A DNA stretch of 64,000 nt from Chalara sp. BL73 (taxonomy: Eukaryota; Ascomycota; Leotiomycetes; Helotiales), in contig CAKJVC010000014.1 in NCBI GenBank assembly GCA_918026815.1, positions 744,001 to 808,000 of the forward strand. The letters run 5' to 3'. The notes below the pieces were generated by a model. It saw only the letters and a program-made list of their open reading frames with translations, had not been told where the DNA came from and did not search any database. This document shows positions 23,819-34,991 of the stretch, piece after piece; within the stretch, counting starts at the first letter, position 1, and the number at the start of each line of letters is the position of its first letter. The position numbers and the translations under genes were made by a program.

Positions 23819-24825
23819 GATATTTTCTATACAGCAGACTTGTCGTGGATCCCTTTTCTCAACTGGTCTGAATTGTTCCAAAAGTTATGGTGAGGGAAGG
23901 AAGTGGGGTGGGGGGTTAAATTGTAATCGATAAGCTAGTGCGTCTTTTAAGTCAACAGAGAATTAGGCCGAGTCGTGGCGATATGTATTTGAAAGCACGA
24001 AATCGACCAAGAAAATGCTCCCATGAAAGACACTCAGACGTGTTGAGTCGAATGGGTAGAATATTTGTTTGATGCTGGACTGAATATGGCAAAAAGAATT
24101 GCGCTGCGAGAAACCGAATGTGGGATAGAAAAATATGCGGATCGTGCGTCATAAATTCCTTTTTTTTTATGCAAGGCTTTGCCTCGTCCTTTCGTGCAAT
24201 TTTAGGTGGCCCTGGATGACTAACAGGCAGTTGATGACATGACATTGGTTCGACTTTTGAATCGATATGGTCGTAGCTTCTCTCTAAGTACTCGTAATAA
24301 AATATCCCATTTGGTCGGAGTTAGGTCATCCTTAGCAATAGTGCTGTAGAAAGTAGACAGCCGTAGTCATATGTACATTCTACTTGAATGTGATTCGATC
24401 AAAACAGTCGCATCTAATTAATGATGGTCAGCATTTGTTGTTCCTGTGCTTCAACCTGTGGCTGTGCATCTTGACAAGGGCAAGGGCACCTCGCACCTCA
24501 CAGACGCCAGACCAGCACCTACGTATTATCGCCAGGCACCGCAATAATATCCCACCACATCCGACTCAACCGTGAATAATACTTTGAAACATTGCATGGA
24601 AAGTGAACTCCATAGCAGAGGCCGAGATTGAACCTCCGCATATCCCTAGAGAGCACGCTCAAGCCATTGCATGCTTCAAAGAACTCCAAAGTTCTGTCAC
24701 ACGAGGCCAATCTCCCATAAGATTGACCCTTCTCTCACGGCGACACACCAGCCTCACTGTGTCAACAGTCTTGAGGGGGATTCATTTTACCACGAGCCTG
24801 GGTTGCGCAGACGAGGATTAGCGGA
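23819..24825. other. Divergent intergenic region REI1/WASP
   Basis: One kilobase separates two divergent start codons and should hold both promoters. Short frames on either strand have no motif. No other feature seen. Confidence 0.5.
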
Positions 24826-26916
24826 ATGCCGTCCATACTCTCTGACGAGGACAAGGAGACGGTCAAGCGGCAGGTTCCAAAGGCTTCCAACAAGATCCAA
24901 GCCGTAGCTGTAGCTCGTCTCTATGTTGCGTACCCCAATCGCGGCAGATGGACATATACGGGCCTACAAGGCGCAATAGTACTTGCAAACGATTTAGTAG
25001 GGAATACATACTGGCTCAAGCTAGTGGATATCGCTGTTCGTACATCATATTGGGCCTTCTAAAGCATCGGGAAGACAGCTAACATACTACAGCCGACCGG
25101 ACGAGGGGTAATATGGGACCAGGAGATTTATGATACTTGGTCGTACAATCAAGACCGAACATTTTTTCACACCTTCGAGACCGAGGACTGTTTGGCTGGT
25201 TTATCATTCGTGGATGAAAAGGAAGCCAAAACCTTCTTGAAGAAGATGAATGACAGGGAGAAGAATGCGAGTAAAGCAACAAAAGCCACGAAATTTGGAG
25301 GCTCAGGTCAACCGGCTCAGAGAACAGGTTTATTAGGAGGTTTATTTGGCGGACACAGGCATTCGTCGGCGACTTTACAATCTCCTCCAGAATCCCCGAG
25401 TTACGTCTTACCACCAGCGCAAAGCGTCAGAGCCCCTGTCGTTCAAAATGGAGGGAGGTCTGAATTTGCTGCGCTTGATGCCATTGATTCAAATTGGAGG
25501 GAGACATGGGGAGATGACTTGAAAGGGATGGGAATCACAGATGACTTGATTCGGGACAACCAAGATTTCATTGCGGATTACATTCGAGAACAACAAGCCA
25601 CCCAAGGTACTGCACCTCCAAATGGTATCGAGAATCAGAGAGCCAGAGCTCCTCCACCGCCACCGCCTGCCGCACCATCCTCCCGAACACGGTCAGAAAG
25701 TCCCCAGATTGCACCAGCAAGTCGAGGCGCACCTCCAGCTCCACCGCCAGCTAGAAGATCTGTTGCTAAAGCCGATACGCCAACCAAACAAGAAACTCCT
25801 CCACGAGAGCCTTCACCGCCACGTGGCCCACCTCCACCCAGATTTGCAGTCCCGCCTCCTCTCGCAGATGCAGGTAAACTTGCGCATTCCAATAATAGAG
25901 CTCCTTCCCGACCACACGCTACGTCAGTTTCGAATCCTGGGCCTCCACCGCCACCCAGACCACCTAAAACTCCAATGGATGATTATGAGCCGGGAGAAAG
26001 CGGCTCTAAATTTGGTGTTCCGCCTCCGTTTATTGGCGCAAGAACTACTGCACCACCGACACCAAGCAGAGGGCCCGTTCCGCCTCCTCCTCCAATGCGT
26101 AACCAGCCAGCTCCTCAGCAAAGTCATGCCCATGCTATTCCTCCTCCAACAGCAGGCCCGCCTCCGCCTTTGCCTCCCAAAGCCGGCGGAGCGCCACCCT
26201 TACCGCCCGTATCAAGTCGTCCTGTTCCTCCGCCGCCAACCAGACAAGCAAATATACCCGCGCCTCCGCCTTTGCCTCAGTCAAATGCTCCATCATTACC
26301 ACCAACAAGCGCACCTATACCTCCGCCATTACCGCCATCAAACGCGCCTCCACTTCCGCAAACGAGCGCTCCGGGAATCCCGCCTCCGCCGCCCATGCCG
26401 TCTTCAAGCAACAGTGCTCCACCGCCTCCTCCTCCTCCTCCGCCTATGCCATCGCCAAACAACAATGTTCCACCACCTCCTCCACCGCCACCTATGCCAG
26501 TCGGCGGAGGCCCTCCAGCACCGCCTCCCCCTCCACCAAACAGGGATTCTGGATATGCATCAGGTGTTCCAGCTCCAGCTTTGCCACAGCCTGCTGGGGA
26601 CCGTGCAAACTTACTGGCTGGTATTCAGAATGCTGGCGGTATTAGAGCCTTGAAGAAGGTCGACAAAAGTCAAGTTCGTGATCGAAGTGCAGCTGTTATA
26701 CCTGGAGGAGACACTGGTCCAGCTGGCAGTGGATTGCCTCCGACAGGCGCAGGGGGTGCGGCTGGCGGAGGCGGAATGGCTGACGCATTGGCCGCGGCTT
26801 TGAACAAGCGGAAACAGAAAGTCAGCGCTAGTGGTGAGTATACCGTCCATTTGATAATTCATAATTCATGCTAACGTAGCTGCTTAGATGACGAATCAGA
26901 CAATGATGAATGGTAG
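24826..26916 (+). CDS. LAS17: Wiskott-Aldrich syndrome protein homologue (actin nucleation promoter)
   Basis: Three exons (24826-25035, 25093-26833, 26888-26916) give 659 residues. The WH1 domain spans about residues 1-125 (VAVARLYVAYPNRGRWTYTG, GRGVIWDQEIYDTWSYNQ, RTFFHTFETEDCLAGLSF). A basic Gly-rich linker follows, then a helical patch (WGDDLKGMGITDDLIRDNQ), then a very long poly-proline region (about 165-565) with many PPPPPP runs for SH3 and profilin binding. The WH2 actin-binding motif RANLLAGIQNAGG sits near 573 with the LKKV element. The last exon adds the acidic DDESDNDEW tail, whose terminal Trp binds Arp2/3. The product drives branched actin assembly at endocytic sites. The first 5' splice site is weak (GTTCGT), but it alone restores the WH1 frame. 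Confidence 0.94.
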
Positions 26917-27989
26917 GATAGGAAAGAGGGTCAGTATATGAGAGTCCGTCGCGAACCTCAAGCAAGGGTTACAATAATAGCTCAAAGCAAGAGGAGCTTT
27001 CGGGCCCTAAGTGTCGTCAAAGTTTGAACGTAGATTGGGCACGCTGTAATATACTTTGATGCCGGAATGGTATGGTTCTAGGGGAAATGCGGAGCTTTAT
27101 ATATAAAACTCGAATGCAAACTCTCCAAGCAATGGGGAGCACATTCCCAGATATAAATTGACCATGATTATAATGTATCACCTCGGCTTTCTTCTGGACT
27201 CTTTTCTACTAGTTCTCTCAGCACTAGATATCCTTCGCAACTCTTGCGGCTTTCATCCGTTCATAATTTATCAGCATTGACTAGCCTTGCGGCCATCCTT
27301 TAGGAAGAGGATGTTTGGGTGTTTCCCATAATGGCTCACATAATATAAAGGTAAAGCCTAACATAACATAGTGTCCAACAACATACACATTTCATGACTA
27401 TTAGAGATAGTTAGTATATATATCGAGTAAGCATTACTTCAAGTACATCATATGGGAAAGTCGTACATCGGATCGTGCACTACTACCTTCATGCATCATA
27501 TCAACTGGCCACTTCGGCAAGGAAGATGAAAGAAGCCATGGTTAGTTTCGATATAATCGCACAAGCCGTCATTGCGAAGTATGGTTCTTGGTAGGAGATA
27601 TCTGAACCTTTTCAATGTAGCAAGAGGCTCGGACAAATTGATATAGAGGACTTATGCTTGGAAATCACCGTCTGCAGCTTTGACATCTGATAGTCTTACA
27701 AATACGCTCGACTTGACCTTAACCTTGTTTTCTTAGTGCCGCTAATAAGGCTGTATGCCCGTGCTAATCTCTATACAGCTCTCTGCTCTTGAAAGACTTT
27801 GCGACTTCATGCCCAATTTCCAGCTCCAGAACCACCTTAGGAAGGTATTGAAAAGGATATATTTTTTATAGGCGTTATGTTTCCGTGTGTGAGGTATAAT
27901 GAATCCCTAGAAGATGGAATCGTGCCAGATTTGTCGGTGCCTCTCTTCTTTGCTTGATCTACTTATTGTAGGTGCCACTCGGCTCTCCC
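26917..27989. other. Intergenic between convergent genes
   Basis: 3' flanks of WASP (plus) and the SRR1-like pseudogene (minus). No coding frame with a motif, and no repeat seen. Confidence 0.5.
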
Positions 27990-29023
27990 TCAACCTCGAC
28001 TGAAACTGCCTTTCCATTTTCCGCCAGTGATGAACTGCGAATTGTAGTCGTTCGTAACTCGCTGTTTACCGGATCGGGCAAAGCTCTTTCGCAACTGCAG
28101 CGTCTTTTGTACAGCTTCGTCTTCGAAGTTGGCTTGCCACATAAAGCCGAGGTCAATTCTTGAATTACCTAGAGCGGGTAGAGGTGCGAACTCGCGGCTG
28201 AATACAAATTCTTCAAGCTGTTCCATCAGATGGGACCATGATGCCTCGGGGTGCCACTACAAAGTCAGCATACAATACTACTGATTGCTTTATATATCTT
28301 TGCAACTTACTAGCATCGAGTACGAGATGTAGCCAAGCAGATCATTACCTAAGTAAAGAGCGGGCTTGATCAAACAAACTGCCTCGAGTACGACGAAGCA
28401 CGGGAGATATGGTGCGAACAATAATGTTGAGCCCGAAATGTCACATGTAACAACAGGGCTATCTGGGATATCATCATCAGGGGTGGGAACCACTGAATAA
28501 CCCCTTGTCTCTAGAAATAGCTGATCTGCTTCGGTAAACAGTGGTTCTTGGAATCGAACAATATCGATGGTAAATCTCTTACCTGCATGCTGATCAGCAA
28601 ACCACTTCTTCAAAGCACCTCATAGGAAGACGTACGAAGGCATTCCAGCACAGTTTCAAATATAATCAGCTGGTAAAGCGACTTATTCCTCTTTTTCCCA
28701 GATCCAACCGGTTCAAAGATCCTTTCATCAGGATCACGGCCAAACGTTTTCTGATATCTTTCTGATCTTTCCTTTTCACTATAGCCATGGAGCGGATGTG
28801 ATCGTGTCTCTTCAATGCTGCCAAGTCCAAGGCATATCGCAGAATCAATGAAGATTTCTTTATTGGGCAGTATATCTTAATGAAGCTGTTTGATCAGATG
28901 GGATTTTTGAGACGACGCATTCCATTCCTTCAAAAGGCGCTTATGTTTTGCGTATAGTTTGTTCACGACTCTATCGGGACCCGCAGTGACTTCTCCCATA
29001 CTGTTCGGAAAGGTTTGGCTCAT
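27990..29023 (-). pseudogene. SRR1-like domain gene with nonsense and frameshift
   Basis: Starting at the ATG at 29023 (MSQTFPNSMGEVTAGPDRVV) the frame shows the SRR1-like core: SAICLGLGSIEETRSHPLHG, then SLYQLIIFETVLECL, then in another frame FQEPLFTEADQLFLETRGY, SVVPTPDDDIPDSPVVTCDI, TLLFAPYLPCFVVLEAV and LGNDLLGYIS. A 5' splice site follows (ATGCTA|GTAAGT, intron about 50 nt) and a last exon ends at 27990 (WHPEASWSHLMEQLEEFVFS). Two lesions are seen: TAA at 28877-28879 (codon 49, before DILPNKEIFIDSAICLG) and a +2/-1 frameshift near 28615 at SSYE/LKKWFADQ. The rest is well preserved, so inactivation looks recent, or these are assembly errors. SRR1-like proteins are linked in plants and yeast to clock or haem-related regulation. 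The fungal role is unknown. Confidence 0.8.
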
Positions 29024-30471
29024 ACCGTCAAGGTGATCTGCTTGTGATGAATATTATATTCAGTGTTCCTCCGTTGCAGATTGAATTTCATATGGCTATT
29101 CTTAAGAGGGTTCGTGTTTAGGGGTTCTAATTCTGTGCAGGTCCATATTTAAATAATAATGGGCAAGTATAGTTAAACTTTCATGTTTTTAGTTTTGCTT
29201 GGTGCGAATCAGGTCAATAGCGCAACTAGATAAGTTCAGCGGGTAGTCCAAGATATGCTTTTACAGGATCGTATATTACTCACAAGGTTTAGAATAATCT
29301 TACACATTATAAAAGCGGCGATTTGAAATATTTTCTCAATTTTTAGTCCTCACCGCAAAGCCAATTTTCCCTATTGTTTTCTTGCCTGAAATTACTATCT
29401 CTGTTTTCAAATTGTTGAGGCGTAATTTTGAGGTATGTATCTTCTCTTTGTCTTTCAAAAAAGGATGAGATGCCCACAGTTCTAGAATCCAATCATATTT
29501 CTTCGCCTGAAGAGGAAAAGCAAGAAGAATCAATATTGGAAGCTCAACCAGATGTCGCGCATCGGATAGATCACGTGATAAATATAATATAATATCTGTC
29601 AAAGTGACAAGGAGTTTATGGAGATTCACATGTTGGTTCGAGTTCATAACTAAAAGTCGAAGAAAGTTGTGATTTCCAGAGCCTCTCTATTGCATGCTCT
29701 TATCTAGCTTTCGCTAACCAGCTCAATTTCTAAACCGTAGCAGAAGGCATCACATGTTGCGGAGCGCACTAGTTTGGCTCGCTCAACATCGAAGCTTGTG
29801 TAACAGCCGGGTAACAAATACTAGACAGTCTGCTGTCAGGCATTTATCCGATCCATTTAAGATTGTATCGTGGCCAGATTGATAGAAATCTCAGCACCTA
29901 TCTCTTGGGCGAAACTTGATGCCCCGAACATCTAATACAGCAGACCTTCGGCTCAAGGTGAAACCCAATATCCGAAACATAAAAGCAATCCTCTTAACAA
30001 GGGCTCATATTCTCATGTATAAGAGTCTGATTTGGGGTCGTTCTTGAGCTCATGTACTTGCAAGCTTTGTATGTACTGTGTAACCAAGATTTAGGCAGCC
30101 GCTGGTCGCCTAAGAGAGGTCCCATCTTCTCCAAGAGAGAGCAAAACTATAGCAGTCTAAACTAGAGTACGATACCCGTCCATGCCAAAGTACTCTCAGT
30201 TTTGAAGTCCATTAAATTTGCTTTTCTCTCATTTGCGTTATTCAACACCCCCGAAGTCGAGATCAAGGCTGAGCTCATCTCAGCATTCTTCTTAAGGTCT
30301 CACGAAAAGTAAGGATTCTCATTCATCTCTTTTATGTGCAAGTCTTTTGGAACACTCAAGTCCCCCATCTGGTGACCAAAGAACTCGCTGATTTGACAAA
30401 CAGGAGACCTCCCTATTGGCACCAGGAAGGTTGCGAAGACCGCGACTTTTGAACAGGAAGCTAGCGCTAAG
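29024..30471. other. Intergenic region
   Basis: Divergent flanks of the SRR1-like pseudogene and the 2EXR gene. Part of it (about 29,100-29,650) is AT-rich. The open frame at 29,336-29,647 on the minus strand has no recognisable feature. Confidence 0.45.
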
Positions 30472-31414
30472 ATGCCTCGACAACGCTCCGCTTCAGGGCC
30501 AGTTGCCAAGTTCACCTGTTTTCGAAAGCTGCCCACTGAGCTCCAACTCCTTATTTGGTCCTTCTGGCGCTCCGACCAACCCATAATATGCCATTACTTC
30601 AATTTAAGTAGCATGACTCGCATCTATGCTGCCTACGACACTTCTTCCGGATCGTATATTCGTACCACTGTCAAGTCAGCCGAGCCTGATGCAGATGACC
30701 CGCTCGATCCCATGGAGTACAAGATTCGCTTCACGAATCAGATCACTACTGTCACGGGAAAGAACATTATGCTCCGTTCTGTCTTCAGCCGTGGGATGCT
30801 TGCTGGCAAAGGCTATAAAACCTTGGCACCAGCTTGGGCGTGGGTTAACTTCGAGAAGGACGTTTTTGCTGTGGCCAATCTTGGGCATCGCTTCCCTGGA
30901 GAGCTAAGATATCTATTCCATAACATTGGAGCGAAGATACCGAGGGATCTCCCTGGTGATCATTGGGCTCGACGAATTGAGAAACTTGCCTTGCGCACTT
31001 ATGAGAATGCTCGCGTATTAACCGTGCTTTCTGAGCTTGACCATAAGGCTCTCGCTCAGTTGACCTCGTTGAAGCTTGTTTATATAGTTATTTGGGCCTG
31101 CCCTTATTGTCCGGCCAGAAGTGAAGGCCCGGCTGACTATGAGGAGTTGTTTGTGAATTTTGACAAGTACCATGTAGAGCACAGGAGTCCTTATTGTCGG
31201 TGGTCTGAACTTCAGTACGTCCTCGTTCATTCAACTTCAATTCATTCCAATTTCAACTCCTCAAAGACTTGTCTTGGTTCCACATGACCGTACCAGCTAA
31301 TGGTTTTATAGCCATGATCTGAAGTCCTTCAAAACAATAGTGAAAGACGCTTTGAAGGGACGGAGTGTTGATGTTAGACTAGTGGCAACCATACAGAAGG
31401 TAACAGGCGGGTGA
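30472..31414 (+). CDS. 2EXR domain-containing protein
   Basis: Two exons (30472-31214 and 31312-31414) give 281 residues. The N-terminal motif FTCFRKLPTELQLLIWSFW is the 2EXR signature found in large paralogous families of filamentous ascomycetes. The remainder (LGHRFPGELRYLFHNIG, RIEKLALRTYENARVLTVLS) fits the usual Leu-rich body of these proteins. The intron (GTACGT..TTATAG) joins SEL to HHDLKSFKTIVKDALKGR. No catalytic motif is visible. The function of the family is unknown, and an F-box-like scaffold role is sometimes supposed. Its 3' end approaches the IVY1 gene on the opposite strand. Confidence 0.8.
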
Positions 31415-31728
31415 GTTCAAAGAAAGGGGTAAGAAGATTAGCAGCCTAGTCTTCCTAAAATGAGCAAAAGTATGCATTGTGTGTTTGGTATGATGTGTAC
31501 TTGAATGCTTGTCTTTTAGTTTCCAGCTGAATGGTTGCGTCCATATTTTTAGACTGCTGAAACTTGTTGAAGGAATCAATCTTTTGTATTAATGATTCCT
31601 TAGAGTATTGTACACTTGAAAAGGAGAAATTGACACAAAGACAAGCGGTGAATAGTTGAAGTGACATTCCAGGGTATAAATCTAATTTCACAAGCGGTAA
31701 ACCAAACGCCAACGTCATACATGCCATA

Positions 31729-33036
31729 CTAATCAGACACAATACCATCATCCGTAACACTCCATCGCCGCTCTCTCCCTCGCTGGCTTCCTTCTGCATC
31801 TTTTGCATTATCCACCGGCTCAAGCGAGGCAACATTTTTTATTGTTACGGCACTGTCCTCGTCTGGAGCCACCTCATCTCCAAGGGGACCTGGGTCAGCC
31901 ATCCTGTTCGCTGGCGGTGGACTAAAAGGCCTTGCGCCTCGACTCCGATTCAGTATCCCCATCGTAGAACTTGTCCCCTGTTCCGAAAAAATACTCGCCG
32001 TTTCACCATCCCGGACTGCCCCAATCAGACTCTGATAGTGTCCAACTCCAAATCCCAAACTGTCCGCTCTCCCATGACTTGGCATATACTTCCCATCATT
32101 GTCGGAGTCTACCAATATGCTTTTTGGAGGTAGGATGCTAAAAAGCTGATCCGAGCCACTATTATTCCTAGGCGTCTCGTCGTTTGAGAAGAGATCCTTC
32201 CCCTTTTCGAGGAGCTCGTCGAGTCCTCCGCCATGCCAACCTTTCCTTGCTAGGGCTTCAAAGATATCAACTTCCGCCCTTACAAGTCCAGCGCTACACT
32301 CTACAATCTTCGTACTCGTTTCTTGGCAGTCCCGTAGTAAACCTCTTGCATGGTTGCCATGCAAACTTGTCAACCCATCTAATTTAGTAGTCAAGTTCAC
32401 GAGGTGCTCGCGAAATTTCCCAACATTGCGCTTCCTCTGTTTATACACTTTCATGCCATCTTTCTCCAGTCTTCGAATTTCTTTTGACATAGCTTTTGCG
32501 CTCGTCTGATATGTGACCTCCTCTTCCTCGATCTTCCGCTGCCATGCATCCATCTCATGTAGTAGTGGCACCTCAAAAGACCTATATACAACCTCGCTGA
32601 GGATTTGCTGGTGATTCGCAATCAACTGATGTACTCCACTTGCGGCCAAAAGCCCATCCGCAGTAACACTTCCTTTCACAGTAAAACTATTCGATAGACT
32701 CCCTCCTGGCGCGGTGACACTGTCTGATCGGGCTTCCTTCAGTCGCGCGCATGTTTCTAACGAAGATCCGAATGTGGACGCGGCTTCAGAGAGCGCAGCC
32801 AGAGTAGTGCGGTAGGCTTTCGCACTGGCAAGAAGGTCTGAATATGCGGCCTGGGATAGCTCGAGGTCGGCTTTGGTGAGGACGGCATGAGCAGGTCGCG
32901 GCGCAGGAGGGTTCGGAATGCCAAACGTAGATGGCAGCGGGTTTGCAGTTGAGGCATACGAGTATGTCGGCGAGCCGGGTATCGGGGGGAGTTTACTTGG
33001 AGATGGTGGGCGAGAGTTGTTAGCCGTCGTGGACAT
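31729..33036 (-). CDS. IVY1: IVY1-like phospholipid-binding protein
   Basis: A single exon of 435 residues. A Pro/Ser-rich N-terminus is followed by a long helical region (VLTKADLELSQAAYSDLLAS, LLHEMDAWQRKIEEEEVTYQ, SKEIRRLEKDGMKVYKQRKR, KFREHLVNLTTKLDGL, ALARKGWHGGGLDELLEKGK) with BAR-like character, then a disordered tail. This matches the fungal IVY1 family. In yeast Ivy1 binds phospholipids and the Rab GTPase Ypt7 at the vacuole and interacts with Vps33. The conserved KGWHGGGLDELLEKGKDLF segment is intact. It is divergently arranged with the acyl-protein thioesterase, 425 nt between start codons. Confidence 0.82.
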   Translation of the reverse strand: MSTTANNSRPPSPSKLPPIPGSPTYSYASTANPLPSTFGIPNPPAPRPAHAVLTKADLELSQAAYSDLLASAKAYRTTLAALSEAASTFGSSLETCARLKEARSDSVTAPGGSLSNSFTVKGSVTADGLLAASGVHQLIANHQQILSEVVYRSFEVPLLHEMDAWQRKIEEEEVTYQTSAKAMSKEIRRLEKDGMKVYKQRKRNVGKFREHLVNLTTKLDGLTSLHGNHARGLLRDCQETSTKIVECSAGLVRAEVDIFEALARKGWHGGGLDELLEKGKDLFSNDETPRNNSGSDQLFSILPPKSILVDSDNDGKYMPSHGRADSLGFGVGHYQSLIGAVRDGETASIFSEQGTSSTMGILNRSRGARPFSPPPANRMADPGPLGDEVAPDEDSAVTIKNVASLEPVDNAKDAEGSQRGRERRWSVTDDGIVSD

Positions 33037-33461
33037 GTTTATTTATTTACTTCTAGCTCAAGGCTACCAGGAGCTGTTTAAACAGAGCAATTTAGCGGGG
33101 GAAAAGATGGCCAACAGAACTGGTGTCACAGAAAGAGAAGAGTGCGGTACATCTGGCAAGAGTTGGATATAGGAAGAGGTGTGACCACAGGAAGTGAAGG
33201 AAGGTGTCTCTTGACTCCATCAGGAATATTGGCGAGTTCAGATACAGCAGCAGGGTTAGATCTTGCCAAGATTACGATAACGATTGTGCATGCGACCAGG
33301 CTTAGCTGCAGGGCAAGTTGTAGCGGCAACGACAAATGTCTGCTGCCACAACCTGCAGTATTTGAGCAACATATACTTCTGCAGATATCGTTTCGAAACA
33401 CTCAATTTTCGAGTCAAAAAGAAATATTGGATCCTAGCAAAAATTAAGTGAGATACTCACA
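33037..33461. promoter_or_regulatory. Bidirectional promoter region IVY1/acyl-protein thioesterase
   Basis: 425 nt lie between divergent start codons (33036 minus, 33462 plus), so both promoters must lie here. No specific binding motif is claimed. Confidence 0.5.
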
Positions 33462-34294
33462 ATGCCGCCATCCCCAGCTCCACCCCTCATTGTGCCCGCC
33501 GTCACCAAGCACACGGCAACGGTGATCATGGCCCATGGTTTGGGTGATAGCGGTGCAGGATGGATAGATTTGGCAGCAAACTGGAGGCGCCGACAGAAGT
33601 TCCAAGAAGTCAAATTCATATTCCCAAACGCACCAGCTATCCCAATCACAGTGGTAAATTCTACCCCGCCAATCCCTGAGGGCAACAACTAACTTTACTT
33701 AGAACATGGGCATGACGATGCCTGGATGGTATGATATTGTAAGACAGTCTACAGTTCGATACCAAATCCAGATCTCCACGATATAAGGTAGAGTACTGAT
33801 ACGCTGAATAGCTTGCATTCGACGACCTCAAGGCCCGCAATGATGAGGTAGGAATTCGGAGGTCACAAGGCTACATCCACGGCCTCATTGATAAGGAGAT
33901 CGCAGACGGCATCCCATCTGACCGAATCGTACTGGGTGGTTTCTCACAAGGCGGTGCCATGGCAATTTTTAGCGGAATTACAGCAAAGAAGAAGCTTGGA
34001 GGGATATTCGGCTTATCCTGCTATCTCCTTCTCCACGACAAATTCCTGCAGTCAATCCCGGATGATAATCCAAATAAAGATACGCCAATATTCATGGGCC
34101 ATGGAGACAGCGACCCATTGGTGCTGCCAAAATGGGGACAGGAGACAAAGGCAATCCTAACGAAGGAAGGCTGGAGCGTGGAGCTGAAGATGTACAGGGG
34201 ATTGCAGCACAGCGCGGTTCCAGACGAGATAGATGATGTCGAGGAGTATCTCAATGCACGGATACCGCCTATTGGCGATAAGGGCAGCCTGTGA
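33462..34294 (+). CDS. APT1: Acyl-protein thioesterase 1 (phospholipase/carboxylesterase family)
   Basis: Three exons (33462-33653, 33703-33738, 33812-34294) give 236 residues to the first stop. Serine-hydrolase landmarks: the oxyanion segment VIMAHGLGDSGAGW near residue 22, FIFPNAPAIPIT, NMGMTMPGWYDI encoded by the 36-nt middle exon, the nucleophile elbow GGFSQGGAMA with Ser121, GHGDSDPLV with Asp175/177, and LQHSAVPDE with His209. It should remove palmitate from S-acylated proteins or act as a lysophospholipase in the cytosol. Soluble family members have no membrane anchor of their own. Here the stop codon is TGA CTA G, and the frame stays open for 47 further codons encoding a hydrophobic helix, described separately. 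Confidence 0.94.
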
Positions 34295-34298
34295 CTAG
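34292..34298 (+). promoter_or_regulatory. Stop-codon readthrough signal TGACTAG
   Basis: The thioesterase stop TGA (34292-34294) is followed by CTA G. UGA CUA (G) is the established strong readthrough context, described in human genes and in fungal glycolytic enzymes that gain a peroxisomal signal this way. That it acts here is inference. The in-frame extension that follows makes it plausible. Confidence 0.6.
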
Positions 34299-34438
34299 AT
34301 GGCGGTATGAAATGGAAAGAGAGTTTGAGCATAAGGCTCATTTTGCTGGGCATGGTATTGGCTATACTCGGCGCCTATGTTGTGAAGAGAAGCAAAAGAG
34401 AAAGGCCGGCGATACAAAAGGCGCAAAAACGGATCTGA
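34295..34438 (+). other. In-frame C-terminal extension with membrane helix (predicted readthrough product)
   Basis: The thioesterase frame continues for 47 codons after the TGA and ends at TGA 34436-34438. It reads LDGGMKWKESLS, a 16-18 residue apolar run (LILLGMVLAILGAYVV), then a basic tail KRSKRERPAIQKAQKRI. The readthrough protein would be about 284 residues with a single C-terminal anchor near its end. The basic residues after the helix recall tail anchors of mitochondrial outer membrane or peroxisomes. A separate small gene starting at the internal ATG (34307) is the main alternative. No 5' splice site nearby gives this join. Confidence 0.6.
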
Positions 34439-34991
34439 GCGAAGGATAGATTAGAAGTCTGGTAAATACGATGAACTTGAATATATAGCTATCACAGGTG
34501 CCGATAATACTTTGTAGTGATGTGAAAAATCATGTTTCAATTTATTACTTTTCAACCCTCGAATGGGCATTGTTAGTCTTTGGTACAATACTTGATGATA
34601 TATGAATTTGCAATGTGAGAATCAGGGCAATTTGCGACTATAACAAGTTGTCGACTGTACTTGAGAAATACGAAAGAGACATACGCTTCAATATCAGAAA
34701 CATGACTTAGATGGGGACGAACCTCTCGCAGACTGTTGGCTTGAAAAGAAAGGGTATGACGTTCGAAAGACATTCTTTTTGATGCAGGAGTGCTGACGAC
34801 GGATTCGAACACAAGCCTCTACAAAGTAAGACTTCTCAAACCAGGACGCCTAATTACGTATGTCACGCAAGAATATGTCCGTAGCGTAGGGTGCTGCAAA
34901 GGCTTGATACTTCTGCTATCAATAGATACGAATCAGGCCTTCATTCCATGCAAACCCGTGCCCCAAACAAAGCAAAACTCATGATTGTCCC
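34439..34991. other. Intergenic between convergent genes
   Basis: 3' flanks of the thioesterase and RPL24. No gene seen. On the minus strand near 34,785-34,840 a tRNA-like B-box (GTGTTCGAATCC) occurs without a foldable tRNA around it. Confidence 0.5.

Noticed and set aside
25571..26653. Long open frame inside the WASP poly-proline region
   Set aside because: It is a shifted reading of the repetitive CCN codons, giving His/Arg/Leu-rich low-complexity protein. The other frame has WH1, WH2 and acidic motifs.
34307..34438. Independent small membrane protein gene starting at the internal ATG
   Set aside because: It lies in exact frame with the thioesterase, begins only 13 nt after its stop, and has no room for its own promoter and leader. 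Readthrough explains it better, though this is not proven.
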